Source: Druceiella hillmani
Lineage: Eukaryota > Arthropoda > Insecta > Lepidoptera > Hepialidae
Assembly (NCBI GenBank): GCA_039881145.1
Contig: JAYKKI010000077.1
Location: 4,596,501-4,660,500 of the forward strand
Direction of reading: 5' to 3'
Length of the DNA stretch: 64,000 nucleotides
A program made the position numbers and the translations under genes. Every line of letters starts with the position of its first letter. Position 1 is the stretch's first letter. Shown here one piece after another: positions 25,110 to 38,799 of this stretch. The notes under the pieces are model-generated. The model worked only from the letters and a program-made list of their open reading frames with translations. It had not been told where the DNA came from and ran no database searches.

Positions 25110-25530
25110 AGCAAATCTTATAATTCACTTTCATTCACTTCTACTAATCTTATCGACATGAAACTTTGCACACTTATATAATTCTGGAAACAATGCAATA
25201 ACATGATCCATCGAACAGCTATGATGATGGACGAGGGAGATGCACATAGGAATTTCTCAATGGATAGCAGTAAACAGGTCGAGTTTAGACTCGTTGATTC
25301 GTTTCAACGAGTGCTTTGGTTACATATTATAACCGGTAGGATCTGACGATGGAAGTGATAGGGTCATGGGATCTCATCAATGGCTAACAATAAACCAATC
25401 GAGTCTGGGCTCGTGTGACTTGCATCGATGAGTTCTTTGATTGGATATTGTACCCAGAAGGATGGAAATGATAGAGGAGAAAAGTGGTCATGGAAACTTC
25501 TCAATATCTAACGTTAACTGCATTATATAG
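25110..25530. repeat. Lepidopteran-type repeat with ~125-bp internal triplication
   Basis: 'cgacatgaaactttgcacac' is followed by three diverged units. Each contains the run 'tctcaatggatagcagtaaa' or a variant, 'cgagtttagactcg'-like, and a 'ggttacatattataacc'-like block at about 25250, 25370 and 25495. The third unit is incomplete. Confidence 0.55.
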
Positions 25531-25884
25531 TCTCATTTGATTTGCCACCATTTTGGTTACAAAAGCCTGTTTTTTATTTTCTAAAACTATAAATTTCCTT
25601 ATTTTGGAACTTCTAAAAAGGTCAAATATGAGACAAGGATATTATTTATATTTCCTTGCAAAATGACATAATTGTTATACAAACATTAATGTTATTTTCA
25701 CTGCGTTATTAAAAGTTTGAGGAATAGGTAAGGTTAAGGAAGGCTTATATTTAGGAAGCGTTTAAGTATACTGAAAGGGAAGTGCGCAAAATAATAGATT
25801 CTTAGATCGTTTTAAATGTAATATTTTTGAAACACTGTGTGGAAGGTACGACTTGGACTGAGCAGATGTGAAAACTGTTTTAAG

Positions 25885-26345
25885 GTTCACACCTCAAAAG
25901 GAAAAAGGAAACATTTATAAGGTCACTGACGTACGCGTCTACTGGAGTCGCTTTTCTCTGAAACCACTTGACGCAGAAATTTCAAATTTGCCGTAATAAA
26001 GTTTGTTTAAGCACAGTGTCTCAATACATAACGAACAAAAATAAAAATGTTTAACATTACGTACTTGATTTTTTAATATTCCTTTTATAGTGAGGGAAAT
26101 CCCTCACTCTTTTTGAAAGAGCCAGTTACAAGGATCGCAATTTATTTTGGTAATTTCAGTATGGATTCAGAGATACACTGAAAAAATATAAAAAATATTT
26201 TCGCCGTTCTCCCCCTTTATTTCCGAAGCTACTGAAACTAAAATTATGAAAAAAAAGCTTGGGGTTTTCAGTTTTCGCAAAGTTTCTGAGAAAACTGAGA
26301 CGAAGATTTGAAATGTCATCATAGTTTTTGAGATATTTACTTTAA
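25885..26345 (+). mobile_element. 'gtcacagcc' dispersed repeat copy
   Basis: The block 'ctactggagtcgcttttctc...aaaccacttgacgcagaaattt' is followed by 'ccgttctccccctttatttcc' and 'gagatatttactttaatacg', paralleling the copy at 8850-9490. The 3' terminus is lost or diverged. Confidence 0.55.
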
Positions 26346-26777
26346 TACGCTACCCAGACTGGCACTTACGTTGTTATAGAATTGTTGTTTATTTTTAAGG
26401 CATCACAAAAATTTCGATTAAAATGTGAATTTCGTTGAGATAATGCTTGAGGTTTAGACAAAAATATAGAATTCTTCTTGTTTCAATCGAAAATGAATCG
26501 ATCTGGTTTAGAATAAAATGACAGACTTTTACTTTCATCTAGAGAGCGTGCTTAAGAACTTATTTATAGTAATTGTCGAAACGATGCCTTTAGCTTAAAA
26601 TTCAAGTTGTGATATAAATTACTATTACCAGGAGCATTTATTTTTTATAAATTAATTTTTTTATAATGTTTAATAGTGAACTGTATAATATGGACGAGAT
26701 ATATTTTCACGCCCGCATGCAACTTTAAAATGATACGTGTAAAATAAACATCAAAAATGTGTAAATGAGTTTTCATT

Positions 26778-26948
26778 ATTTAGAAATAATATGTTAACAG
26801 TTACATATTAAATGATGAAAAACTGTATACGCTTTATGGAAAATGCAGATATTCTGATTGAAAACACTTCAGCGTAATATCATAAGTTGTAACATAGATA
26901 CAAACATATTACTTCTAAATATTTTCATTATTTAGAAGTAATATGTTT
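26778..26948. repeat. 102-bp segment copy 2, flanked by repeats of an 18-bp motif
   Basis: The 102-bp segment (26798-26899) is bordered on the left by atttagaaataatatgtt (26778-26795). On the right is an 18-bp-arm hairpin at 26904-26948: aacatattacttctaaat, a 9-base spacer, then atttagaagtaatatgtt. The arrangement resembles an insertion inside, or a rearrangement of, an inverted-repeat element. Confidence 0.85.
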
Positions 26949-26999
26949 AAATATAAGTTAGGTCCGTAAAAAACAAGCCAAAATAGTGTAACATGGCTA

Positions 27000-28960
27000 T
27001 CTATCATAGCTCGTCCAGTTGATTGCGAAGTGAACGATAATGTTATGTACCTTTTTGCCTTATCGTATTCATCTAGTTTGTTTCAGTTATAGTATTGGGC
27101 GGTGTGTTAAGATTGTGTTTTTGATAGTAAATTGGTTTATTCAAAAAGTGTTAAATAGAGATTGATTATATTATACAACGCAGGAAGTATTTCTTATGAT
27201 CGAATCGATTTTGAATTCGTGCCGTATTAATTAGCGATATGATAACTTCTATGCTGACAGTTAACGGTGATTATGTTATTAATTATATGAAACATATATT
27301 AATAACATGCAACACACTTTAAGTATTCCGTACGTATTATAGACTCTGTTAACGTTCAAGGGTACATACAATTTCTATTAATAATAATACAATCTTCACG
27401 TGTATTTATCCTAGTATGCCTTTCACAGGCGTATAACATCTTGGATATCCCGAAAACTTATGATATTTAGAATCATCACTAAAGTTTGCGTGTAACTTTT
27501 GTGTTAGTTCTTAGAAAACGAGTAACTTAGAGATTCAATAATTTCGTAAATATGAGAGAAGGTGGGAGGAGATATTTTTTGGATATTCTTGATATATTTC
27601 TGAAAATATACTACCTAAAATTATAAAGAAAATATATATTTAAATGCCTTATAACTTGCCCTATCAAACGATATCCTACAAGATACAAGGATTAAACCAT
27701 TTTTTTTGGAATATATAAATAGCCTCAAGTTAAAATTTCAACACACAGCTAACGACGTTTATTGTAATAAATGTAAAATCGACGATAAAATGAAACGTCC
27801 ACACCCTGCTTTTTTACTGTTTATTAACAAAGCAATTGTAAGAAAAATTCAAAAATAAAATAAAGTTAAAAAACACTCGCTCTTTTTAACTTTATTTTAT
27901 TTTCAGAAAAAAATGTGCGAGAAGATCCACTCACATAAAAAGGAGACCGAAATCAGTTACCGAACACGAAAATAATTTAAAAAAAACCATCGTGAAAATC
28001 AATAGGCTTCTAGTATGATGTTTAACCAATCGATATAAAAAAATCACCAGAATTAATTAAGAATTGTGACCTTTTGCATATCCTCTTTCGTACATACGTA
28101 CAAACCAACAGACTGAGACCCTTATCATCAATTATTTTGTCATCAAAATTCGGGGCTGGCCTGCTAATAGCCAATACAGCACACACCGACGGGTGTACAA
28201 TTCAAACAACATTACTCGCAACATTCAAGCATTTAATTCTTTTCTATCCACTAATATATGGGTAAATATTTAATAAAGTATTTAACATAGATGGTTGAAT
28301 TCCTGAAATTAATTATTTTTACATTAGGTTTGCTCTTAAACTTCAATACGACCGCGTCCTTTCAGCTCAAACAGATACAATAAGATTATGTACAGAGCAA
28401 AACGCCAAATAGCGATAAGAACACGTGAAACCGTGGCATGTTTCAGTAAATCCGTATGTTAAGTTTTATATACACACAATGATCGTTACATAAAGAAGAT
28501 ACATCGATAGTACTGGCTACAGTCGGAAATGCCCGATTTAGTTAATTCATCGCATATGTTGTGTTGATTTATACGGCGCACGTTGATTGGTTCAACAATT
28601 TTCCCAAGGATATTTTGTTTGCCTCTTTATAAAGGATTTAGAAATCTAAAAAGTATTTCGCCTACGCTTATTTGTTTTTATTCCTATATTTGTAGATTAT
28701 CTCGATGATATTATATTGTATCTCGATTTTCAGACGTCACTTTTCAGAGTTAGTAATCAAAACTCTGTACTCAAACAGCATATTTATGTTGGTAAGAAAG
28801 CAGTACATAGGAGAATAAATATGACGTTAACATAGAATTTACTTTATTAACTTTAACCTATCAAAGCAATTTACGTAAATTTTTATAAACTTTTGGGAGC
28901 TCTACAAACGTGTAAATAGTTTACAATATGAAAAATATCAAATACTAATGCTCGTTGAAA
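27000..28960. other. Intronic AT-rich stretch, no gene seen
   Basis: It contains only small ORFs and the 21-bp-arm hairpin listed separately. A moderately GC-rich patch at 28120-28210 shows no recognisable feature. Confidence 0.5.
27852..27903. repeat. 21-bp-arm hairpin
   Basis: Arms at 27852-27872 and 27883-27903 (aataaaataaagttaaa core) are perfect complements with a 10-base loop, acactcgctc. Confidence 0.9.
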
Positions 28961-28980
28961 ATCCTACTATGTATACCCAA

Positions 28981-28981
<1 letters not shown>

Positions 28982-29021
<40 letters not shown>

Positions 29022-29043
29022 TATATATATATATATATATATA
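28982..29043. repeat. Interrupted (TA)n microsatellite
   Basis: The TA tract has a single AATT phase break near 29017-29020. Confidence 0.97.
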
Positions 29044-29319
29044 AGAGCATAAGTAGGGAATAGCAGTCAATTCGAGGCGAATGGCTTAATTTTACCATTA
29101 TGAGGAAGCGCTCACCAATAAATATAGTACTATGAGTAAAATTAAAACTGAGTGAACAAGAAATAAAACAAACTTTCGGGTAACTCATATTCCAAGATAT
29201 ATAATTATTTACCATATCCGTGTAGTCGCTAAGTTGGCTACTGGCTTGACGAGTTACAGAATTTGTGCCTACTTCATAAGCTAAGTCCAAAAATATTGTA
29301 ATGTTTTGGGCTATAGCTC

Positions 29320-29359
29320 ATTTTCTTCTTAGGGCTATAGCTCATGGGGGTATTCTTCT
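29320..29359. repeat. Short direct repeat 'gggctatagctcat'
   Basis: Two copies of gggctatagctcat occur about 24 bases apart, each followed by a 'cttctt' run. Confidence 0.8.
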
Positions 29360-29914
29360 TTTTGATGGTGCCGTAAAATTTAAATATAAACTAATCAAAA
29401 GTTTATCTAAACCAAGTTTAACCTGATTTTGATTAGATCAAATTAGAATAAATTATATTCATTTTCACAACGACATCAAACTGCTGTTCTGAAATAAATT
29501 ATACATGCAGCAGAAATTCAACATGTAACAATAACAAGTAATTATCGACAATTGTAGATAACAATCACAATTAAAAATTATAATGGTTAAATTATTATAA
29601 TTTGTTATATATTATAAAAAATAATATTTTGCTAGTAATTACATATTATCAAAGCTTTATCTAAGCCATTTTTTTACTGCTAAATAGTTAAGTCATTTTA
29701 AATGTTAAGATTTTTAATTCTTAATATTTAACCGTTCGAAAACTTTTCAAGTTATGCTTCAAGTCGATTGTGGATATCATTCATATCTCCGATGATGATA
29801 AACGATACAGTGGTAGTATCTGTCTATACAGTGGTAGTATGATTAATTGTGATAATTTATAATCTGTAGATGTAATAAAACTGTGAGCTTCGCGTGTCTT
29901 TATATTGAAAATAA

Positions 29915-30120
29915 TCGACGCGTAGTAATTATACAACCTATTTATATTGATAGATGGCGCTAACTAAAAAACTTTTTTCGTCAACAGATGGCCCTAATAA
30001 ATAACGAAAGACGTACCTATTTACGTCAATAGATGGCTCTATGTGTATTTGAAATCGCACAATGAACTTTTGCTACACGGACGTACATTGGTGAAATGGT
30101 CCTCGCAAGAGGTTCGAAAG
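29915..30120 (+). mobile_element. Dispersed repeat 'CGACGCGTAGT / GATGGCGC', copy 2
   Basis: 'cgacgcgtagtaatta' is followed by 'gatagatggcgctaacta', then 'cagatggccct' and 'aatagatggctct', and later 'gaaatcgcacaatgaac'. The core motif 'agatggc(g/c/t)ct' thus occurs three times here, showing internal reiteration relative to copy 1. Confidence 0.7.
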
Positions 30121-30179
30121 TATACTTATAATAAAATCTATCAAGGTTTTATTATAAGATAATAAAACTTGTCAAGTGC

Positions 30180-30620
30180 GAACAGAACTTGCACGGAGGT
30201 TTTACACATATAGGCCCTAATAAACATTTAAGAGTATATATTATTTCTATTAAACTATTTACGAATATTATTTTTTATAACGTAAATATATTGCCTAATT
30301 TGTCTTTTACAAACGTAAAACACGGTGCATACTTAAACAATATTATTACTCGTAAACAATATTATTACCACGTAAATAGAAATATATACCATATAAATAT
30401 ATTACCTAATATATTTTTATATTCATTAAATATACATTTAAAAATACAAAGTTATTTTTCAATTGATTTAAGTCACTTAATGGAATTTCTATGAATTTTT
30501 TACAGACCCAACTACATGTCATAAATTGGTCAACTATTACTCGTAAACAAGAAGAGTCTACTTAGATATGATAATTTTTCTTCCTATTACGTTATAAATA
30601 CTGCTATTGTGAATACTTTT
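30180..30620 (+). mobile_element. Dispersed repeat fragment (related to 41390-41760)
   Basis: Shared order with 41390-41760: 'acatttaagagtatatatta', 'taaatatattacctaat', 'aaatacaaagttatttttca', 'ttgatttaagtcactt', 'acccaactacatg' and 'gtcaactattactcgtaaac'. A 101-codon ORF across it (30189-30494) is AT-rich and without motifs, and I do not support it as a gene. Confidence 0.65.
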
Positions 30621-31370
30621 CACGTACTAAAAATAGGGACTAAGCTGATGGGGTGGTGGACATGACTCTAAAAAATTACCACTTCAAAAGTTAATATTTC
30701 GTAAAAGGATTCCTGTTTCGAAAAAGTGTTCATGACATACCCCGAATTTTCAACGATAGCCGATACGTGCGAGACAAAATTCACCCCCACATTAAATATA
30801 ACTAGGTACCCTTTTAAAGATTTTATTAACTTTGTTGGCGTTAGAAATATTTACGAGTATAAGCATGCCAAAGAGCACAGATAATCTGCGAGTAAAACGA
30901 TTGTAACATATAGATATGGCGAAATTGTAAGGGTTCCCGGTTTAGCTACGGGACATTAAAAACAGCACCTAATACTTTCCTAAAATAGTATCAACATACA
31001 AAATCACGAGGATAGCTAATTTATAATTAAGACGAAGAATGGTGCAGAATTTTCCAATTTCCCACTGACCCGCGGTGACTCGAAACCGGATTTCACTTTT
31101 AGAGGAATAAAGTTGATAAAAGGAAAAAATGAATAAAATATTGTCACCATGCAGTTTACCAAAGTGTCTTTACCGCCTAAATTAAGGGCAAACTACGGTT
31201 AAGGTTCACCTTTTAATGTACGAGTATACACCTTATTTATTTTAATTACGTTTGATTAGCACGAAGAAGTTTCCTAAGAAAAGAAAACGAGTGTGCTTTA
31301 GACCACACGACTGAAGTAAAACTTCAAAGTCACAAAATATAAACGTAAAATGAATTTACAATTTTATCGC

Positions 31371-31705
<335 letters not shown>

Positions 31706-31711
31706 GTTTTA

Positions 31712-31868
31712 ACAATTAAATGAAACTACGTGATGTAGTATTATTTCCACTTTCTTTAATTTCTTTACAACCTGGTGATAAAGAAATTAAAGAAAGTAGA
31801 ATAATGAATTAATTTAAAATTGTGAATAATGAATTTCTACAAAATTAACGCCAAATATATTCAATATT
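31712..31868. mobile_element. Deleted, inverted copy of the foldback element at 11939-12209
   Basis: 'caattaaatgaaactacgtg' and 'atgtagtattatttc' match the arm. A shortened hairpin follows (31745-31800), then the tail 'aaaattaacgccaaatatat' in the orientation opposite to 11939-11979. Most of the inner arms are deleted. Confidence 0.8.
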
Positions 31869-31869
31869 C

Positions 31870-33124
31870 AAAAAGTTTTATTAAATCAGTTTCAAAGAAG
31901 AACGCAAGTAGCCCATGATTGTATAACGATATGATTTTTATGTCAGTCAATTCACGTGACCGCGTCACGGATGGACGTTTATTCTCGTTTAATGTACGTC
32001 AATGACGCCATATTTCTTATTCAAACCATTGCCTTTAATATATAAAATAATTTAACCCATTTGCACAGTCGTTTCTTTATAACTTCAGTAATCCATTGTT
32101 CCGTTTTTGTTAAACCACATTAAATAATACGATTTGACCTGTTTTAAATAGAACCGCCTGGCGGGTACGTCATCATTACCTAATAGTCACGTTCCGCGTA
32201 ATGCGTACACGTCTTTAAAGCTCCTTCACCTCGATTCAGTGCATTATTTATGAATTTATTTATGTTGGTCTTTTTATGGATCTTCAATTTTTTTATAGAA
32301 AATTACGAATCTACAAAAATAGTATTGAACATAAGTTACCTCAAAAATCTATACGTCTAAAAGCCAACTATTACGCACTCACTCATTTGTTCACGAAATT
32401 CACAGAAATATAAAGCCTTACAAATATAAAATATTTAGTAGCGTTTGTTTATTTTCGCTTCCTTTTTAGATGGTTCGAAATTCAACCCCTAAAAGTATGA
32501 AAATGGGAGCGGAATGATTTATACTTTCAGATAGAAATAAAGAAACGCCTATTTCAATGTTTTTGTAATAATTACATAAAAGGAACAAAACGAAATGCAC
32601 TCATGGCCACTTACTGCCCGAGCAAAGTCGGAACGTGCAGCGACTACTACATTGCGTGCCGCAAGTAATATATTTAACGCTTGGATATTGGTTACCTGAT
32701 AATTTGTTGCAATCGGCAATTAATCACTATCAAATTTTGTATGCGTATATTATTTATAGCCGTAGATATTTCTGCTTCGTACGCGTGGAATATTAATGAC
32801 ACGAAAAATGTGTTTGTATGTTTGTCACCTAACTACCTTAATTACCTTAATTATCCCTTTGACCTTGGTAGATTTTAAATTTTGTTTGGGAATTATCAGT
32901 GTCACATTTTAAATAAAGTGCTCGGATTATATTTTTAAAAAATGTTTTGGTGACATCCCATTCAGCGGGGATGTACAAAATTGTAAGAACTTTTTGTTTA
33001 TACTTTATTTTAATAATTTTTAAGAAAGAAATTATACTTAATAATTTTTTTCCAATGTTCTGTTGTTTAAGCCATAAAGTAGGATTCTAAAACTTTTGAG
33101 AAATTGTTTTTCTTAGAAATACTA

Positions 33125-33125
<1 letters not shown>
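31870..33125. other. Intronic stretch, no gene seen
   Basis: Ordinary AT-rich DNA. At 32471-32510 a fragment 'cgaaattcaacccctaaaag' resembles one monomer of the array at 19580-21050. Confidence 0.5.

Positions 33126-33129
<4 letters not shown>

Positions 33130-33187
<58 letters not shown>
33130..33187. repeat. (TA)n microsatellite
   Basis: Uninterrupted TA dinucleotide tract. Confidence 0.97.
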
Positions 33188-33191
<4 letters not shown>

Positions 33192-33419
33192 ATAAGCTGA
33201 ATAGTTTTTTATAATGCTGAGTATTAATTCTCTGTAATTACATTTATATGTACAGAGTTTATGATTTGAGATAACATATAGGTTACTCTAAAACTAAGAA
33301 ATAACACAATGCCGGAAGATTGACATTCGAGGTTTTTGTTAAACATTAAAAATTTACTACTACGATATATCAAAAGATATGTGTACACATTGATGATTCA
33401 AGATTATTTATAAATAGAT

Positions 33420-33515
33420 ATTGCGATACTCACACTGGGTCAGAGACAAATCCCACCGTCTTTATCGAAAATCTTAGGGGGAGAAGCCGCGGACAAAAAG
33501 ATTATATGATATAGA
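33420..33515 (+). mobile_element. Possible repeat 3' end with 'gaagccgcgg' terminus
   Basis: 'ggtcagagacaaatcccacc ... gggggagaagccgcggacaa' resembles the gcgaagccgcggg terminus at 21758-21787. Part of it ('gagacaaatcccaa') recurs at about 42989. Only fragments are visible. Confidence 0.4.
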
Positions 33516-33519
33516 TTGG

Positions 33520-36500
33520 ACTGTCATAGTTTTTCCAAGAGGAACGTGGGTTACAAGGAAGAAGTTTAGAAATATTTTAATTTTTAAGATAAATAAAAAT
33601 TTCAGTAATTTCCAATCGTATTTCTAGAGTTGATTATCTTTTCGTAATCAATTTCTTTTTATATTTTATTTTTTATATAGTCATATTTATCAGAAGGTGT
33701 AACTTTTCAGACAAATATCTTATTCTGTTTTATTTTTCATTTTTGAAATAATTAGCGGTAGGGGAAAAGGAGAATAGCAACCTTTAAAGCGTGAATGAGA
33801 ACAGATGGTAAACCTGCATAACCTACGACGTTAAATTAGTTTCAATGAAATATTATTTTGCAACTCATAATTTTTGAGGTTTTGTATATAAACTTTGTTA
33901 AGCCCGGATATTTTTCAACTCCAAATAGATACCCGAATAGAGCTGAAAACAAGGACGGTACGGTGAAATCCGAATTATGACAAGTCTAACTATAAATAAA
34001 TGCTACAATTCGAAAGAATTAAAACTAATTTTGCAAAATCTTAATCGAAACCTTTCAACATTTAAATTTAGTTTATTAGTTGTTTATTTATGAACAATTT
34101 ACCGAGTGCGGCACGTTGTTTAAGTTAATGCGGTGTCAGAAGTCTCTTAAGCAGGTAATAGGGAAGCATATTTGTCTTTTTTAATTAAATCGTATCTGTA
34201 GTGTGGTCGCATAACATGTAAAAGTTTTTTCCCAAAGAATGCAATTTTATGTTGAATTATCAGTGGAGTTTTCTTTTTCACAACGCAATTCCGTGCCATG
34301 GATTAATGGGTATCGGAAGGTGAATTAAAGATATAATAGTGTGTATGTAATTAACTTTTATATAAAATGACCCACGAATCACAAATTTATTAATTTGACA
34401 ACTAGCGCGGTTTCGCCGTAGAATTATTTTAATTATGTTGTTCAGAGTAATTGTCAGGTCGGTGATTTGACCTAGGGATTTATGCTCAGCCTATTAAAAT
34501 ATATATAGTGTTTGTATACCTGATAAACAATTTAAAGGTATTATTATTAATATCATTTTTAGTAAGATCAGTGAGAGAGTCTCATTGAGTTTCTCTGACA
34601 AATTCAATTAAACTGTTTTTAATTTGTATAATCTTTGACAAAGCTACAAAGAGATTGCAGGCTTCAAAATTGTTTTTAATTACTTAAATTTAACGGTGCC
34701 CGAAAAAAAAATAAATTCACGGGGTGAACCGTTTTTTAAATATAGTTAACTCCTATTTTATCTAGGGATTTCGTCACCTCACGGTTCTTCAAGTATCTTT
34801 TTTGCCTGCTCAGCTTGATAGATTAGTTAATTTTATTATGTTGGCGACCTTGAGAAAAAACGTAATGTTCTTTTAAAGCGATGCTCATTTTTAACATTAA
34901 GATTAAGGAATTTGTTTGAAATGAACACTGATAATACCTTGAACGAGCTACCGTTTAGGGATCTTAATCCGGTTAGGTACATTTATTAAACTGTCACGGT
35001 AGCTGATAGCACCATTTGTTCTGTGACGTTGATTTTTTAATTAACTCATTTTATATTAGACATATTTCACGTTATTATTGCTTGAAGTTACCTTTATGGT
35101 TTTTTGATGAATTATCAAGTGTTTGTACGTCCTATAACTTGTATAAATACATCTTTTTTTCTTTCGTAATGATTGTTTTTAAAGAGAAATATCGAGCCGA
35201 TGCAGTAACGCATACTACATAGAAATTGACAGGGGACAATCATGCCACGACCCCGCAGTTATTCACACGCTCCGTCTGCCCTTGTCACCAGCACTTTCAC
35301 AATATTTAAACATAATGTCCTATTTTATTTCGAAACATCGATATTATTCAATGACCTTCTTCATTATAAAATACATTTTGTAATATTGCAAGTCGCGTTC
35401 CATTTCCGGTGTCGATTGCGGTCGGTAATGCACTTCCGTTTGTCGCACTTCTTGTAACAAGAATACTTGCTTTTATTCAAACGTAATAGCTTATTTTAGA
35501 ATCTGAAAAATGTTATGAATTCGATTATCTGTCCCTATTTTAACGAAGAATTTAAAACTAACTTTTACATTTAAAAAATTGCCGACTGCGTTATTTTTAT
35601 AATTTTGTTGCGTAAAAGCAACACTTACTAATTTATATACCGTTAAAGATTAAAAATATTTCATTAATAAAATTACTCTGAAAATTACAAAAAATTATTT
35701 CAACAAATAAATTCGAATATCGATATTGCAAATCTTATGCGTTATGTTGCTATTTTTTGTTTCCTATTTTTGTCAACAAATATAAATTAAAAGCGACGTC
35801 AAACCGTGCAAAGATTTCATCTCATTAAGGTCGCCTTAATCATAAGTAGACTGCTAAATTCGCACACTTGATGTCTTAGTAATTATCGCCATATTCATTA
35901 TGTTTAACGTTTGTTCTGTGATAATAAATAAATATATCGTGTTAATAGCAATTTACTGTTTTCGCAGGATGTATTTTTAAACAAATTATTTAGTATCATT
36001 TTATTGGTAACGAATAAAAATGAAAGAAAAACTTTGTGATTAGTAACTTTTGGGGTGGGTAAGTGTACCATGACGTAGTATATGCACACTGTAGAAACTC
36101 TAAAAAAAGATAAAGAAAAAAAACCTGCAACAGGCATCAATTTTTTATTTGAAAGTTTAGCCATTATTTTGCAGATCCAAGAAAAAATGCGAAGTTCTGA
36201 ATTTTTTACAACTTTATAGTGCAATATAAGATACTTGTACTTCGTCTAATTTTGCTCGTTTGGTTGCCTGTAAAAGAACACTAGATAAGATATTTACAGC
36301 GTGAACGTTAGCAAATAATTTAAATTTCGTAAATACATATTTGTAAACAGTTCAATAGAAATTTTATGTATCTTTAAATTTTCCTGTCCTGAAGTGTATA
36401 GGGAATTCTCGTAGTGCAAGTTCTGCGTAAACTGTTTTTTTCTCTTTCTGGTTTTTTATTCTCCAAATTTTTATTTTTATACGAAGAACGAACAAAGTAT

Positions 36501-38240
36501 TATCTACAAGTCAGGTATTTACTCTGATATAATAATAGTTCGGTTATTTATCTTGTTCTACTAAATCCAATATCTCCCTAGTTACGAGTGCCTTATCCAA
36601 ATTTATTTGAAAAAAGCGAGAGTAGTTTGAAATCCATAAATTCTACACGCGTCATCAGTGGGGACTCGTTGTGTAAATCAAAGATGCTCAATCTGTGAGA
36701 CGATATCTCCCAATATTTATTTGTGTAATATAGCTCAGTGGTAAACATATTTGAAATATTTGCTGTTATAATAATGAATTCGTAACTAAATCTGCAATTT
36801 AATTTTTGCATTGTTTATAAATTTTTGACAAAACGTATTAGGCTTATCATAATTTCTTCATTTAATTTTTTGGAATAAATAAGAATATTACCTAATAAAA
36901 GGCAAATATAACGTATAAATATTTTAATCTGATAGTTTCTACGATATAAGAATTGTATATTTTAAGGAAAACCTAACGATGGCGTACATAGTATAAAATA
37001 CAAAACGTGCTGTAGATATATTTAAAAGTGATCGACATCTTAAGTCAATATTTTTTCCGATTCATAATGCCGGTGGAAGAATCAAATGGTATACTGTGGA
37101 AATTAACCGGAAAGAATGCCAATGAATTATACAAAAAAATAAAGTCGTCAAGTATTTACATTTCACATGAATACTCAAAACTATATTTAATATAGGAAAT
37201 GAATTGAAATGATATACTATAATCATAAACTGGTATTAAATATGTTAGAGCACCGTGATAAAAATTGTATGCAAAAACCAATTAAATATTTAGGAACCAA
37301 TTAAATATTTAAAAAAAAAATTGAAGAACAAAAAATTAGTAGATAATGACCATCAAATTTATTAAAACGAAAGATCAAGAATAAATCGGAACACTTTCTT
37401 AATTAAATGTTACATCAGAAATTAAAATGTTACACATAAATTCACCATGGTATTCATTTAAACTTTTACTTATTATTAATAACATAATTTAAGTACATAA
37501 CATCAATAAATTCGTGGCTGGAACATTACCATTTTTTTCCGGGTCGCAGCAACTATTTCCTTCTGTATAATTTGCAGAAGGAAATAGTCGCCGCAAATAG
37601 TCGATGGTTTACGATATCTCGCCTTGATCAAGCTGTGGGCGGCTCGACTCGAGGTGGGCGGTGAGTTTTTACGCAGAGTCACTGTTTACACTTTCATTAG
37701 AAGCTAACGGCGTACAAAGCGTTCGCCAATTTCACGAATAATTTAATTTTAAAACAATGGTATTATGATTAACACGAGGGATATTTTTATTTGGTTTGAA
37801 CAAGGCACAATAGGGTAATTTTATATGAAAACATTTGTGAATAACTATCTTGAAAGACTATTTAACTTTTTTATGATATATGTATAATAAAAATAACACG
37901 TGTGTGAACTTGCAGCACTGAAGCTTAAAATACTAAGAAACGCCTAGTTTTCAATTGGATGGAGTGATTTTTTTTCTTTTATATAAACAAGTTAAGTGCG
38001 TTTATTATTTTTAGAGCAATGATGTAACCGACGTATCTCCGTCCGTCCATCCTTCTGATAGAAGCAATTTTCACAATAACACATCGTAACAAAAGCGCAT
38101 GGAGGTACGACCGTCTCGCCGTTGCATGATGTGCTTATTGGAGACGCCATCGATTATATATGGCAACTTAGAGGAGAGATGAAATTAGTGGGGAGCCGAA
38201 AAGATAAGCATCTGATTTCACTTTAGATTGTTCTTTTTAT
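33520..38240. other. Long intronic AT-rich stretch, no gene seen
   Basis: It contains ORFs up to 106 codons (minus strand 35904-36224) that lack motifs or splice signals. Two patches of higher GC (35240-35300 and 37600-37700) have no recognised content. A fragment at 36330-36440 resembles the 3' end of the cggaac repeat. A 14-bp-arm hairpin lies at 37552-37588. Confidence 0.5.
37552..37588. repeat. 14-bp-arm hairpin
   Basis: actatttccttctg (37552-37565) and cagaaggaaatagt (37575-37588) flank a 9-base loop. Complementarity continues outward with one mismatch. Confidence 0.85.
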
Positions 38241-38376
38241 GTGCTTGTGAGAGAATACATGTGCTTGTGAGAGAATACATGTGCTTGTGAGAGAATACAT
38301 GTGCTTGTGAGAGAATACATGTGCTTGTGAGAGAATACATGTGCTTGTGAGAGAATACATGTGCTTGTGAGAGAAT
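38241..38376. repeat. Minisatellite, 20-bp unit, ~6.8 copies
   Basis: Six perfect copies of gtgcttgtgagagaatacat plus a partial seventh. There is no sequence variation among the full copies, which suggests recent expansion. Confidence 0.98.
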
Positions 38377-38748
38377 AACCGAACCAAGAATTATTTTGTA
38401 TTTCGTATGCTGTAGTGACCGAAAGTATCACTTCGGCAAATGAAAAAAAAACATGAAATTAACAAACAAAAAAATGGATTATGTTCTCAAAGACTATGCG
38501 ATATGGGAAGCTGTCTTGACGTAGTTATTATATACTCAGTATTAACCCAAGGAAGACTGCGGCTTGATCTGTTCCGTGAACGACCAAGGAGCTTCCTATT
38601 ATCACTCAGAACTTTGTTTCTCCGCAATGCTCTATGAGCCTTCCTAAGTTTAACCTAAATGTGAAGTATGATACAAAAGCCCTTATTCACAATTTGAATG
38701 GTAACATTTGGAGATCAATATATTAAAGCAACGGCTAAGAAAATCATA

Positions 38749-38798
38749 GCTAGTAGTGATTTTCGTTCAGTTTACACTGAACTAAAATCACTACTAGC
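38749..38798. repeat. 23-bp-arm hairpin with 4-base loop
   Basis: Arms at 38749-38771 and 38776-38798 are complementary with one mismatch; the loop is ttac. The arm core is gctagtagtgatttt. Confidence 0.9.
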
Positions 38799-38799
38799 A

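Noticed and set aside
35904..36224. 106-codon minus-strand ORF
   Set aside because: AT-rich composition typical of random reading, with no motif.
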